In this document: piece by piece, positions 36,129 to 44,779 of the stretch
Numbering within the stretch: the stretch's first letter is position 1
How the letters are laid out: each line of letters starts with the position of its first letter
Assembly (NCBI RefSeq): GCF_017052465.1
Contig: NZ_JAFHKT010000151.1
Coordinates: forward strand, 496,001 to 560,000
Direction: 5' to 3'
Length of the DNA stretch: 64,000 nt
DNA from: Arthrobacter pascens
GTDB lineage: Bacteria > Actinomycetota > Actinomycetes > Actinomycetales > Micrococcaceae
Made by a program: the position numbers and the translations under genes
Notes under the pieces: model-generated
Databases searched by the model: none
Told to the model about the DNA's origin: nothing
Seen by the model: only the letters and a program-made list of their open reading frames with translations

Positions 36129-36214
36129 TGGTGCCGAACCGGATACGCCTCTCGGCGGTAGGCCGCTCTAGGCGGCTAAATGTTGAAGCCCGGGGGTTTC
36201 GCGGTTCGGCACCA
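36129..36214. repeat. Long inverted repeat between the hypothetical gene and DUF47
   Basis: 13-bp perfect arms TGGTGCCGAACCG (36129-36141 and 36202-36214) enclose 60 nt with smaller GC hairpins. It is downstream of the gene ending at 36273 and 112 nt upstream of the DUF47 start on the same strand, so it may end transcription or be a structured element. The rest of 36018-36272 shows nothing I recognise. Confidence 0.5.
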
Positions 36215-36272
36215 GTTTCAGTGTTCTACTTTGGCTGGACCAAGTCAACATTGACAGATCCGGCCCGATAGG

Positions 36273-36941
36273 TCAGTCCAGCTCGCCCAGCCGCCAGGCG
36301 TTGGCGGCGTGTTCGAGGTCCTCGGCGGTCTTCACCAGCAGGTGCGAGTTGCGCGTCAGCTTGCGTGCGTGGACCTCGTTGCTGTGATCGGCGCCGTCGG
36401 CGAGCGTGGCCTGTCCGAGCGCCACAACGCGGCAGAAGGCGGCCGAACGCTCGAGCGCGACGTCGAAGTCGCCGTCGAACGCTCCGGACAAAATGGCGTC
36501 CGCCATGGTCTTCATTTCGTCGGCCCCGGGCGGTTCTGCGGCTCCGGCCACGACATTGGAAACCTGTGCCGTGTCCTTGCCTGCCTTGAAGTACACGGAG
36601 ATGCGCTCGGGGTCCTGGACTGTTGCAGCGCGGAGGGCGTAGAGCCGCCACAGGGCGCCCGGCAGTGAGCGCGCCGGGCTTTCGGCCCACATCTCCGCGA
36701 TGGCCTCGAGGCCCTGCTCGTCGGCGAGTTTGACGAGGCGTTTGGTGACGACGGGGTCGTCGCTGTCGCGTCCGTGGCGCACCAGCGCCTGGGCGGCCAG
36801 GTGTGCCGCTTCTGAGACCCGTGCCGGGTCAGCACCGCCCGCGAAGGGCTCAAAGTCAATGGGCGCAAAAGGCTTCGGTTTGTGGTGCCGTTCCGCCCCG
36901 CCCGGACCGCTGGTTCCTGCGTTGTCGCTCATGCTCCCCAC
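36273..36941 (-). CDS. Conserved hypothetical protein, all-helical
   Basis: 222 aa from GTG at 36941 (AGGAG 4 nt upstream); ATG at 36932 is an alternative. The first ~35 residues are polar and disordered, and the rest is helical with Ala/Asp/Arg-rich segments (EAAHLAAQALVRHGR, SLPGALWRLYALRAA, ERSAAFCRVVALGQATLADG, KLTRNSHLLVKTAEDLEHAA). No signal peptide, membrane segment or catalytic motif is visible. I do not recognise the family. Confidence 0.7.
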   Translation of the reverse strand: MGSMSDNAGTSGPGGAERHHKPKPFAPIDFEPFAGGADPARVSEAAHLAAQALVRHGRDSDDPVVTKRLVKLADEQGLEAIAEMWAESPARSLPGALWRLYALRAATVQDPERISVYFKAGKDTAQVSNVVAGAAEPPGADEMKTMADAILSGAFDGDFDVALERSAAFCRVVALGQATLADGADHSNEVHARKLTRNSHLLVKTAEDLEHAANAWRLGELD

Positions 36942-37156
36942 GCTACTCCTGTGACGTGCGGTAATCGAGCACAGGGATTTGGCGCTCTGGCGGGCCAGCC
37001 AGCCCCTTTTCGGGACCAGGAATCAAGCGGACGACGGCGGCAGCGCGCCACGTAAGTCACATGCCGCCGTCTGGGGTACAGTATTAAACGTCCAGAAATG
37101 GACTGGAACTGACGTGTGTCTTTGACGTTTTTACGTGTGCGGTGCGCAGTCGGTTT

Positions 37157-37229
37157 GGGCCTTTAGCTCAGTTGGTAGAGCATCGGACTTTTAATCCGTG
37201 GGTCGTGGGTTCGAGCCCCACAGGGCCCA
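37157..37229 (+). tRNA. tRNA-Lys (anticodon UUU)
   Basis: 73 nt. Acceptor arm GGGCCTT pairs with AGGGCCC and the discriminator is A. The anticodon loop CTTTTAA between CGGA and TCCG gives UUU (Lys). The T arm is GTGGG-TTCGAGC-CCCAC. CCA is not encoded. A terminator follows 20 nt later. Confidence 0.97.
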
Positions 37230-37249
37230 CTCTTTTAGCGAAGAGTGGA

Positions 37250-37290
37250 AAGTCCCCGGCTTCCTGGCAACAGGAGGCCGGGGACTTTTT
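37250..37290 (+). terminator. Terminator after tRNA-Lys
   Basis: AAGTCCCCGGC-TTCCTG pairs with CAGGA-GGCCGGGGACTT around a GCAA loop (37250-37287), followed by T residues to 37290. Strong intrinsic terminator. Confidence 0.85.
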
Positions 37291-37360
37291 GTTTGCCGAC
37301 GTGGCGCCTTGGGCGCGTGGTCTGTTCGTGGTTGCACGGCGGTTCGCGCAGAATAGCCCC

Positions 37361-38371
37361 ATGACAAAAAGCAATGCGCGGCTGCCGCGGCTTGAGGATG
37401 TGGCGGAACGCGCCGGGGTGTCGCACCAGACAGTCTCCCGCGTGATCAACAACCACCCCAACGTCAGCAAGGCCACGCGGGAGAGGGTCGAAGCCGCGAT
37501 CGCCGAACTAGGGTACCGCCGCAATGCGGTGGCGCGGAGTCTGGTCACGCGGCGCTCCCAGACCATTGGCGTCCTTGCCAGCGAGCTCTCCCAATACGGT
37601 CCGGCCAACACACTGCTGGGCGTGGAGCAGGCGGCCCGGGATGCCGGCTACTTCGTCAGCATCGCTGCCCTGAAGTCGGTGAGCCGCGAAGCGATTTTCG
37701 ACGCTCTAAGGCACTTTCTGGACCAGGCCGTCGACGGCATCGTGGTCAGCGTGCCCCACTCTGAAACCCTGCTTGCCCTCACGGAACTGAAGCCCGGTGT
37801 TCCCGTGGTGGCTGTGGGCTCGCTCGGGAATGACGCTGTGAGCGGCGCGATGGTGGACCAGCACCGCGGGGCGGAGCTCGCCGTTCGACACCTGATAGAT
37901 CAGGGGCACCGCAGGATCGGACATGTCGCCGGACCCCAGGACTGGATCGACGGCACCGCGAGGGCCGAGGGCTGGAGTGAAACACTGCGCGCCGCCGGCC
38001 TGGACGACGATCTGCTCGTCGAGGGCGATTGGAGCGCCGGCAGCGGTTATGAGATCGGCAGGAAGCTCGCCGAGGAACGGTCCGCCACGGCAATTTTCGT
38101 GGGCAACGACCAGATGGCGCTCGGCCTGCTGCGCGCCTTCCATGAAGCCGGAGTCCGCGTTCCCGACGACGTCTCCGTGGTGGGCTTCGACGACCAGCCT
38201 GAATCGGGCTACTTCACCCCGCCCCTCACGACCGTCCGCCAGGACTTCGAGGAACTCGGCCGGCGCTGCATGGATCTCATGCTCGCCGCCGTCGGGGACG
38301 GAGAAGGCGCTCGGACAACGGTTGTCGAGCCAAAGCTCGTGGTGCGGGCCAGCACCTCGGCCCCCGCCTGA
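37361..38371 (+). CDS. LacI family regulator (first of a tandem pair)
   Basis: 336 aa from ATG at 37361. The N-terminal HTH reads LEDVAERAGVSHQTVSRVIN with the hinge ARSLVTRRS, followed by a periplasmic-binding-like sugar domain (SVVGFDDQPESGYFTPPLTT at the end). It closely resembles the next gene, including its recognition helix, so the two are likely paralogues that bind similar sites. I see no GTTAGCG operator in front of this copy. It may control the arabinose genes downstream. Confidence 0.9.
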   Translation: MTKSNARLPRLEDVAERAGVSHQTVSRVINNHPNVSKATRERVEAAIAELGYRRNAVARSLVTRRSQTIGVLASELSQYGPANTLLGVEQAARDAGYFVSIAALKSVSREAIFDALRHFLDQAVDGIVVSVPHSETLLALTELKPGVPVVAVGSLGNDAVSGAMVDQHRGAELAVRHLIDQGHRRIGHVAGPQDWIDGTARAEGWSETLRAAGLDDDLLVEGDWSAGSGYEIGRKLAEERSATAIFVGNDQMALGLLRAFHEAGVRVPDDVSVVGFDDQPESGYFTPPLTTVRQDFEELGRRCMDLMLAAVGDGEGARTTVVEPKLVVRASTSAPA

Positions 38372-38460
38372 ACCTTCGCCTGCCCGGGTGCCCGCCCGAG
38401 TGCCCGCCTGCGCCCGCCGGATTACAGCAGCCTGATTGAGCCACAGCTGATAAGCTGATT

Positions 38461-38472
38461 GTTAGCGCTAAC
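38461..38472 (+). promoter_or_regulatory. LacI operator GTTAGCGCTAAC upstream of the second LacI gene
   Basis: A perfect 12-bp palindrome 12 nt before the ATG. Related sites occur at 45845-45856, 45981-45992, 51244-51255 and 52076-52087. Autoregulation is expected. Confidence 0.75.
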
Positions 38473-38484
38473 GTGAGGAGGGAC

Positions 38485-39507
38485 ATGCCAATATCTGAGA
38501 TCAGGCGTCCTCCGGTCATGGAGGACGTGGCGAAGCTTGCCGGTGTTTCACACCAGACTGTCTCGCGGGTCCTCAATGCACACCCGAACGTCAGCCCCTT
38601 GACCCGCGAACGCGTCGAAAAGGCCATCGCGGAGCTGGGCTACCGCCGGAACACCGCAGCGCGCAGCCTGGTGACGCGCCAGTCCCAGACGATCGGCGTC
38701 CTGGGAAGCGACATGTCCCACTACGGCCCGGCCAACACGCTCCTCGGCGTGCAGCAGGCAGCACGTGACAAGGGCTACTTCGTCAGCGTAGCCAGCCTCG
38801 GTGAAGTCACGCCGACGGCGATAAAGGACGGCCTCGAATACTTCATGATGCAGTCGGTGGATGGCATCGTGGTGATTGTGCCGCACGAGGCCATGTTCGA
38901 ATCCCTGAGCACCATCAGCATGGCCATCCCGCTGGTTGCCGTGGGATTCGGCGTCGACGAGCGGCTGAGTGTCGCCGCGGTGAACCAGCGGATGGGTGCC
39001 AGCCTCGCAGTGCAGCATCTGGTGGATCTTGGCCACACCGCCATCGCCCACGTCGCCGGCCCGCCGGACTGGATCGACGCCGCCGCCCGCGTTGACGGCT
39101 GGCGCCGTACTCTCGCCCAGGCGGGACTGGACGATTCCATGCTGATCCAGGGTGACTGGAGCGCCGAAAGCGGATACCGTGCCGGGCTGGAACTCGCCGC
39201 CGCCGGCAGGGCCACCGCGCTGTTCGCTGCCAACGACCAGATGGCGCTCGGGGCCCTGCGCGCCTTCAGCGAAGCCGGCCTGCGCGTCCCGCAGGACGTC
39301 AGCCTCGTCGGGTACGACGACCAGCCCGAGGCCGCTTACCTTGTGCCGCCCCTGACCACCGTCAACCAGGGATTCCAGGAACTCGGGGCCCGATGCATGC
39401 AAATGCTTCTGTTCGACATGGCCAACGGCCATTCGGGTGCCTCCTCGGTGGTCAATCCGAGGCTCGTGGTTCGCTCTTCAACTGCGGCGCCGAACGCCGG
39501 CCGCTGA
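38485..39507 (+). CDS. LacI family regulator, probable arabinose-regulon repressor
   Basis: 340 aa from ATG at 38485 with AGGAGG just upstream; the GTG at 38473 abuts the operator and is less likely. HTH: MEDVAKLAGVSHQTVSRVLN; sugar domain with GVLGSDMSHYGPANTLLGVQ-type start and DVSLVGYDDQPEAAY. The perfect operator in its leader, repeated at the transporter, GH51 and araB promoters, makes it the best candidate for the regulator of the arabinose block. Which of the two tandem regulators binds the sites is not shown. Confidence 0.9.
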   Translation: MPISEIRRPPVMEDVAKLAGVSHQTVSRVLNAHPNVSPLTRERVEKAIAELGYRRNTAARSLVTRQSQTIGVLGSDMSHYGPANTLLGVQQAARDKGYFVSVASLGEVTPTAIKDGLEYFMMQSVDGIVVIVPHEAMFESLSTISMAIPLVAVGFGVDERLSVAAVNQRMGASLAVQHLVDLGHTAIAHVAGPPDWIDAAARVDGWRRTLAQAGLDDSMLIQGDWSAESGYRAGLELAAAGRATALFAANDQMALGALRAFSEAGLRVPQDVSLVGYDDQPEAAYLVPPLTTVNQGFQELGARCMQMLLFDMANGHSGASSVVNPRLVVRSSTAAPNAGR

Positions 39508-39516
39508 CCCGGGTTA

Positions 39517-39556
39517 GCCCGCCTGAAGACGGCCGCCTTGCCCGCCTGAAGACGGC
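39517..39556. repeat. 17-bp direct repeat, two copies
   Basis: GCCCGCCTGAAGACGGC occurs at 39517-39533 and 39540-39556, period 23 bp, in the gap between convergent genes. Function unknown. Confidence 0.6.
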
Positions 39557-39561
39557 ACAGG

Positions 39562-39596
39562 CAGGGCCCGGCAGCGGGGAAGCTTACCGGGCCCTG
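39562..39596. terminator. Terminator between the LacI and GH43 genes
   Basis: 10-bp perfect arms CAGGGCCCGG and CCGGGCCCTG (39562-39571 and 39587-39596) with a 15-nt loop, between convergent genes. No clear T tract. Confidence 0.6.
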
Positions 39597-39623
39597 ACGG
39601 GAAAAGCTGACGAAGCCGTGGGT

Positions 39624-41075
39624 TTACGAACTCAGGAAGAACGTGGCCGCAGCCCTGTCGTTCTTGCCGGCCTTGGCCACAGCCAGGACGCCCTGCCGCA
39701 GCAGCAGATAGCAGCCCGGAAGATCGACCGACTCGAAGGACGCTCCTGCCGGATCCGACAGGCCGCCCCGCTGGATGAACGCCGACGACGAACCCTCCGT
39801 GGCGGCGATCGCGACGGTAGAACCCTGGATCCGAAGGTAGCGGCCCTTGGCCAGGACCGGCTCGATGACCACGGAATTCTTCTTGGCGTAGCCCGTGGCG
39901 ATGCGGAACTGGGATGCCCCCAGCGCGGGGGAGGAAGCGGCGGAGACGGTGGTGCCGTCATGGGCCAGGTACGTGCCCGGGGCGGCGGCAGGTTCCAGCC
40001 GCACCGGAAGCTCACCGTCCCCCACGGGAACACCGAAGTTCGGGGTGCCGTCCGCGTTCCAGTGCAGCCGCTGGACGCGGGCGTGCCGGTTGGGGTCATA
40101 GAGCGGGTCTCCGACGATGGTGCGGTAGGACCGGGCGTGGTAGACCAGCACGTCGTTGCCCGCTTCATCCACCGTGAAGGAGTTGTGCCCCGGGCCGTAC
40201 TGCTTTGACCCCTCGGACGTGACAAAGACGGGGGTGGGCGTCTTCGTCCACGATGCCGGGTTGAGCAAGTCGGCGCCTGCATCGGCCGTGAGGAGTCCCA
40301 TGCAGTAGTTGGCGTCTGTTGCGCTGGCCGAGAAGGTCACGAAGATGCGGCCGTTCCGCGTGATCACGGCGGCACCTTCGTTGACCTTGAACCCGCGGGT
40401 CTCCCAGTCCATCGTCGGAACGGCAATGCGGACCGGGGCGCTGGAAAGTGTGGACGGTGAGGACATTGAGGCAATGTAGAGGCTGGAGTTCACCCCGGTG
40501 TCGCTCTGCGCCCAGATCAGGTACCGGCTGCCGGCGTGCTCGAAGGTGGTGGCGTCCAGGGAGAACGTGTCGGCATGGGTGTGCACCCGGACAGGCGGTT
40601 CCCAGACGGCCGTGGCCGGGTCCGCGGCCGCCGTCGAAATGACGTAGATCCGCACCCGGAAGACATCGTTGCTGTCGCCGGCGGCGAAGTAGATGTGCCA
40701 CTTGCCGTCAAAGTGGTGCAGCTCAGGTGCCCAGATGTGGCCTCCCATTGTTCCGGAGGAGGGGCGCGTCCAGACCACTGCTTCCGGGGCGCCGCCCAGC
40801 CCCGAGATCGTGGCGGAGGAGCGCACCACGATCCGGTCGTATTCGGGAACAGAACCGGTGAAGTAGTACTTGCCGTCCGTGTGTTTCATGAGCCACGGGT
40901 CGGCACGCTGCGGAACGACGGGGTTGATGACCGGCGTCGAGCCGGAGGCGGCGGCAGGCTGTGCCGCCACCAGGGATCCTGCGCCGGCGGCTGCCAGTAT
41001 TGCTGTAGCGGCTGCGGCGGTTCCGGAGCCGAGGAACGAGCGGCGCGAAAACTGCGGGTTGAGGGGGACATTCAT
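39624..41075 (-). CDS. Secreted GH43 exo-alpha-arabinofuranosidase with C-terminal AbfB/CBM42-like domain
   Basis: 483 aa. A Tat signal is present (RRSFLGSG and a hydrophobic Ala-rich stretch, cleavage after ~residue 43). The five-bladed propeller holds RADPWLMKH (catalytic base Asp), HIWAPELHHFDGKWHIYFA and VNEGAAVI (acid Glu). The last ~140 residues resemble an arabinose-binding AbfB (CBM42) trefoil (YLAHDGTTVSAA, YLRIQGSTVAIA, YLLLRQGVLAVA). It would remove arabinose from arabinan or arabino-oligosaccharides outside the cell. It is the last gene of the transporter operon. Confidence 0.87.
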   Translation of the reverse strand: MNVPLNPQFSRRSFLGSGTAAAATAILAAAGAGSLVAAQPAAASGSTPVINPVVPQRADPWLMKHTDGKYYFTGSVPEYDRIVVRSSATISGLGGAPEAVVWTRPSSGTMGGHIWAPELHHFDGKWHIYFAAGDSNDVFRVRIYVISTAAADPATAVWEPPVRVHTHADTFSLDATTFEHAGSRYLIWAQSDTGVNSSLYIASMSSPSTLSSAPVRIAVPTMDWETRGFKVNEGAAVITRNGRIFVTFSASATDANYCMGLLTADAGADLLNPASWTKTPTPVFVTSEGSKQYGPGHNSFTVDEAGNDVLVYHARSYRTIVGDPLYDPNRHARVQRLHWNADGTPNFGVPVGDGELPVRLEPAAAPGTYLAHDGTTVSAASSPALGASQFRIATGYAKKNSVVIEPVLAKGRYLRIQGSTVAIAATEGSSSAFIQRGGLSDPAGASFESVDLPGCYLLLRQGVLAVAKAGKNDRAAATFFLSS

Positions 41076-41129
41076 GCTGAAGGCGTCCTTTCGACGGGCG
41101 GGAGGCAGAGAGACAGATAAAGCAGGGAA

Positions 41130-42146
41130 TCAGCGTGTTTTCCTGGCGAAGAGCCGCTGCAGCAGGATGAAGACCAGCAGGAGGCCGCCGATGACGATCT
41201 TCGTCCACCAGGAGCTCAGGGTTCCGTCGTAGGCGATGAAGGTCTGGACGATGCCCAGCACCAGCACGCCGACGACCGAACCCAGGACGTAGCCCGTGCC
41301 GCCGGTCAGCAGCGTTCCGCCGATGACCACCGCCGCGATGGCGTCGAGTTCCATGCCCTGGGCGGCGAGGCTGTAGCCGGAGAGGCTGTAGAAGGAGAAC
41401 AGGATGCCGGCGACGGCTGAGCAGAGGCCGCTCAGCGCGTAGACGAGGATCTTGGTGCTCTTCACCGGCAGGCCCATCAGCATGGCGGAGTGTTCGTTGC
41501 CGCCGATGGCATAGACAGTGCGGCCGAAGCGCGTGTGGTGCAGGACGAAGAAGGCAATGGCCACGATTCCAAGGGCCAGGAGGACACCCGGCGAGACGAA
41601 GAGGTCGCCAGGGAGCGGGATCTGGGCCTGCGCCATGCCGGTGAAGAACCCTTCGGTTACGGGGATCGAGTCAAGACTGATGACGTAGCAGAGGCCGCGG
41701 GCGAGAAACATGCCCGCCAGGGTGACGATGAACGGCTGGATGTCGAAGTACTGGATGATCAGCCCCATGAGCAGGCCCAGCCCGCCGCCGATCAGCAGCA
41801 CCAGGACGATGATGGCCCCGGCGTTCCAGCCCTGCTGGAGAAGCGTCGCGCTGACCATCATGGACAGTGCGACGACGGCCCCGACGGAGAGGTCGATGCC
41901 TCCGGTCAGGATCACGAAGGTCATGCCGACGGCGAGCACGATCAGGAACGTGTTGTCGATGAAGAGGTTCAGGAACACCTGGCCGGAGAGGAAGCTCGGG
42001 TACATTCCGGACCCCACGGCAAACATGGCGATGAAGAGACCCACGGTCGCAAGCGTTGGCGCGTAGCGTGCGCCTCCGCGCAGCCGGTTGCGCGCCGGTG
42101 ACGGCTTTTTGACGGTCAGGGGCGTCAGTGTGGTCAGGGGGGACAT
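41130..42146 (-). CDS. yjfF: Furanose ABC transporter permease (YjfF-like)
   Basis: 338 aa with ~8-10 membrane segments, of the branched RbsC-type permease class. VILTGGIDLSVGAVVALSMM is the family signature and GGTLLTGGTGYVLGSVVGVL the second one. Its ATG shares one nt with the stop of the preceding permease (TAATG), so the two are coupled. Together with the next gene it would form the heterodimeric channel for furanose sugars. Confidence 0.88.
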   Translation of the reverse strand: MSPLTTLTPLTVKKPSPARNRLRGGARYAPTLATVGLFIAMFAVGSGMYPSFLSGQVFLNLFIDNTFLIVLAVGMTFVILTGGIDLSVGAVVALSMMVSATLLQQGWNAGAIIVLVLLIGGGLGLLMGLIIQYFDIQPFIVTLAGMFLARGLCYVISLDSIPVTEGFFTGMAQAQIPLPGDLFVSPGVLLALGIVAIAFFVLHHTRFGRTVYAIGGNEHSAMLMGLPVKSTKILVYALSGLCSAVAGILFSFYSLSGYSLAAQGMELDAIAAVVIGGTLLTGGTGYVLGSVVGVLVLGIVQTFIAYDGTLSSWWTKIVIGGLLLVFILLQRLFARKTR

Positions 42147-43177
42147 TAGATTGCGACCTTTTCCTTTGCGGCGGGCTTGGGGGCTGCCTTGAGGCTGCTG
42201 AGCAGGTTCCGCGCCTTGGGTGCCTGCAGGAGGCAGACCGTAATAACCACCAGGGCCTTGAACACCAGGGTCACCTCCGGCGGGATCCCGAGCGTGTAGA
42301 CCGTGGTGGTCAGCGTCTGGATGATGAAGGCCCCGACGACGGTCCCCACCAGGGTGTACCGTCCACCGGCCAGCGACGTGCCGCCGATGACGACGGCGAG
42401 GATGGCGTCCATTTCGATGTAGAGTCCGGCGTTGTTGGCATCGGCTGCCGTGACGTTGGAACTGATCATGAGGCCGGCGATGGCGGCGCAGACGGCGCTG
42501 AAGACGTAGACGATCCAGATGATGTTGCGTGAACGGAGGCCCGCGAGGCGGCTGGCGACGGGGTTGATGCCCACGGCTTCGATCAGCGTGCCCAGTGCGG
42601 TGCGCCGGGTGAGGACTGCCGCCAGGATGAAGACGGCTGCGGTGATCAGGATGGAGATCGGAAGGGTGAGCAGGTATCCGGCGCCGATCGACTTGTAGGG
42701 GTCGTTGGAGACGGAGATGATCTGACCGCCGGTGATGAGCTGGGCGATGCCGCGCCCTGCGGTCATGAGCACCAGGGTGGCAATGATCGGCTGCACGCCG
42801 ATGGTCGAGACCAGGAAGCCGTTCCAGATGCCCAGGGCAAGGCCGGCGATGACGGCGATGAGAACCGCCGTCGCGGCCGTCACCGGGGAGCCGGGTTCCG
42901 GCGAGGCAGCGATGTAGGCGCAGGAGGCCGCCCCGGCGATGGCCACCACGGCGCCCACCGAGAGGTCAATGCCCCGGGTGGCGATCACCAGGGTCATGCC
43001 GAGCGCGATGAGGATCGTGGGGGCACCATTGCGCATGATGTCGATGAGGCTGCCGTACAAGTGCCCGTCCTGCATCCTGAGGCTCAGGAAGTCCGGCCTG
43101 AAGACCTGGTTCAGCAGCAGCAGTGCTGCGAGGGCGATCACCGGCCACGCAAGGCGGTGTTTCAGAAGTGATTTCAC
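42146..43177 (-). CDS. ytfT: Furanose ABC transporter permease (YtfT-like)
   Basis: 343 aa, RbsC-type permease. LVIATRGIDLSVGAVVAIAG is the signature, and GGTSLAGGRYTLVGTVVGAF the later glycine-rich loop. The ATG overlaps the ATPase stop by 4 nt (ATGA). Partner of the YjfF-like permease. Confidence 0.88.
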   Translation of the reverse strand: MKSLLKHRLAWPVIALAALLLLNQVFRPDFLSLRMQDGHLYGSLIDIMRNGAPTILIALGMTLVIATRGIDLSVGAVVAIAGAASCAYIAASPEPGSPVTAATAVLIAVIAGLALGIWNGFLVSTIGVQPIIATLVLMTAGRGIAQLITGGQIISVSNDPYKSIGAGYLLTLPISILITAAVFILAAVLTRRTALGTLIEAVGINPVASRLAGLRSRNIIWIVYVFSAVCAAIAGLMISSNVTAADANNAGLYIEMDAILAVVIGGTSLAGGRYTLVGTVVGAFIIQTLTTTVYTLGIPPEVTLVFKALVVITVCLLQAPKARNLLSSLKAAPKPAAKEKVAI

Positions 43178-44700
43178 TGGGCGCCTCCGGCGATGACCGT
43201 CATGACGTCTTCCACGGAGACGTCGTCGTTGTTGATGTCCGCGACCATTGCCCTGTCCTTGATGACGGCGATGCGGTCGCTCACGCGCAGGACTTCCTCG
43301 AGCTCGGAGGAGATGAAGAGGATGGACATCCCGTCGGCCGCGAGCTGGCTGACGAGTTTCTGGATCTGGGTCTTGGCTCCGATGTCGATTCCGCGGGTGG
43401 GCTCGTCGAGGATCAGGAGTTCGGGATGGGTGACCAGCCAGCGGGCGAGAAGCACCTTCTGCTGGTTGCCGCCGCTGAGGTTCCGGATGAGTGCGTCGGG
43501 GTTGGCCGGGCGGACGTCGAGGGCTTGAATGTATTCCGCCACGAGCTCGTCCTGGACGCGGCGGGGAATGCGGCGTGCCCAGCCCTTGCTGGCCTGCATT
43601 GCCAGTACCAGGTTGTCGCGGACGGAGAGGTCTCCGATGAGACCTTCCTCTTTGCGGTCCTCCGAGCAGAACCCGATGCGCAGATCGATGGCCGTGCGCG
43701 GGGAACGAATCCTTTGGCTGGCACCCTTGATGGCCATGGATCCTTCATCGGCCTTGTCGGCGCCGAAAATGAGCCGGGCGATCTCGGTGCGGCCCGCTCC
43801 CAACAGGCCCGCAAGTCCAACGACCTCGCCCGGGTAGACGGACAGGTCCACATGTGAAACGGATCCTTTCCTGCCAAGTCCGCGGGTCTCAAGGAAAGGC
43901 GTCACCCCGGAGTCCGTCCTGGCCCGTGTCCGTGCCGGCGCCTGGTCCAGCTCGGCCAGCGCTTCCATTTCCCTGCCGATCATCTTGGAGATGAGGCCCA
44001 TGCGGGAAAGGTCGCGGGTCATGTATTCGCCCACGAGCTTTCCGTTGCGGAGCACTGTCATGCGGTCGGAGATGTCGTAGACCTGTTCGAGGAAGTGGGA
44101 GACGAACAGGATGGCCACTCCGCGGTCACGGAGGTCACGGATGACACGGAACAGCTGGTTGACTTCGTCGGCGTCGAGGCTCGATGTTGGTTCATCCAGG
44201 ATGAGGACCTTGGCGTTGATCTCCACTGACCTGGCGATGGCGATGAGCTGCTGGACCGCGATGGAATGCGAGGACAGCAGGGATCCGGGGTCAACCTGAT
44301 CCAGGTGCAGCTCTGCGAGGACTTCCCGGGTCCGGGACCGGACGCCCTTCCAGTCAATGGAGCCGCGGCGGCGCGGCTCACGCCCCAGCAGGACGTTTTC
44401 TTCAACGGTCAGGTTGGGGCAGAGGTTGACCTCCTGGTAGACGGTGCTGATGCCCGCCGCCTGTGATGCGGCGGGCGTCGAGAACTGCTTGTGCTCGCCG
44501 AGCACCGTGACCGTGCCGGAGTCAATGCTGTACACGCCCGTCAGCGCCTTGATCAGGGTGGACTTGCCCGCACCGTTCTCTCCCATGAGGGCATGCACTT
44601 CACCGGGGAAGAGCCGGAAGTTCACTCCGTCGAGCGCCTTAACTCCTGGAAATCCAATAGCTATGTCGGTCATCTCGACGACCGGAACCATTTCGTTCAT
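43174..44700 (-). CDS. ytfR: Furanose ABC transporter ATP-binding protein, double cassette (YtfR-like)
   Basis: 508 aa from ATG at 44700; the open frame extends upstream but has no domain there. Two ABC domains: Walker A GENGAGKST, Walker B VLILDEP in the first; LSGGNQQKVLLARWL and LLILDEPTRGIDIGAKTQI in the second. The second Walker A is degenerate (GLLGAGRTE), as usual for sugar ATPases of the RbsA/YtfR class. It energises uptake by the two permeases. A hairpin lies between it and the binding-protein gene. Confidence 0.9.
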   Translation of the reverse strand: MNEMVPVVEMTDIAIGFPGVKALDGVNFRLFPGEVHALMGENGAGKSTLIKALTGVYSIDSGTVTVLGEHKQFSTPAASQAAGISTVYQEVNLCPNLTVEENVLLGREPRRRGSIDWKGVRSRTREVLAELHLDQVDPGSLLSSHSIAVQQLIAIARSVEINAKVLILDEPTSSLDADEVNQLFRVIRDLRDRGVAILFVSHFLEQVYDISDRMTVLRNGKLVGEYMTRDLSRMGLISKMIGREMEALAELDQAPARTRARTDSGVTPFLETRGLGRKGSVSHVDLSVYPGEVVGLAGLLGAGRTEIARLIFGADKADEGSMAIKGASQRIRSPRTAIDLRIGFCSEDRKEEGLIGDLSVRDNLVLAMQASKGWARRIPRRVQDELVAEYIQALDVRPANPDALIRNLSGGNQQKVLLARWLVTHPELLILDEPTRGIDIGAKTQIQKLVSQLAADGMSILFISSELEEVLRVSDRIAVIKDRAMVADINNDDVSVEDVMTVIAGGAQ

Positions 44701-44725
44701 GCTCGTATCTTTTCTGTGCTGGTGT

Positions 44726-44759
44726 GCCGTGCGGCGGCGATGATCCGCCGCCGCACGGC
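44726..44759 (-). terminator. Intercistronic hairpin between the binding protein and ATPase genes
   Basis: 14-bp perfect arms GCCGTGCGGCGGCG (44726-44739 and 44746-44759) with a 6-nt loop, 20 nt after the binding-protein stop. Very stable; probably attenuates read-through or protects the 5' mRNA. Confidence 0.65.
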
Positions 44760-44779
44760 CGTTCAGGGGGCGCCAGGAC

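Noticed and set aside
37157-37290. tRNA-Lys 3' end as an integration site of a genomic island
   Set aside because: No integrase gene and no direct repeat of the tRNA 3' end seen in the window; the following hairpin is an ordinary terminator.
39517-39556. CRISPR-like spacing of a 17-bp repeat
   Set aside because: Only two copies with a 6-bp spacer and no cas genes; a simple duplication.
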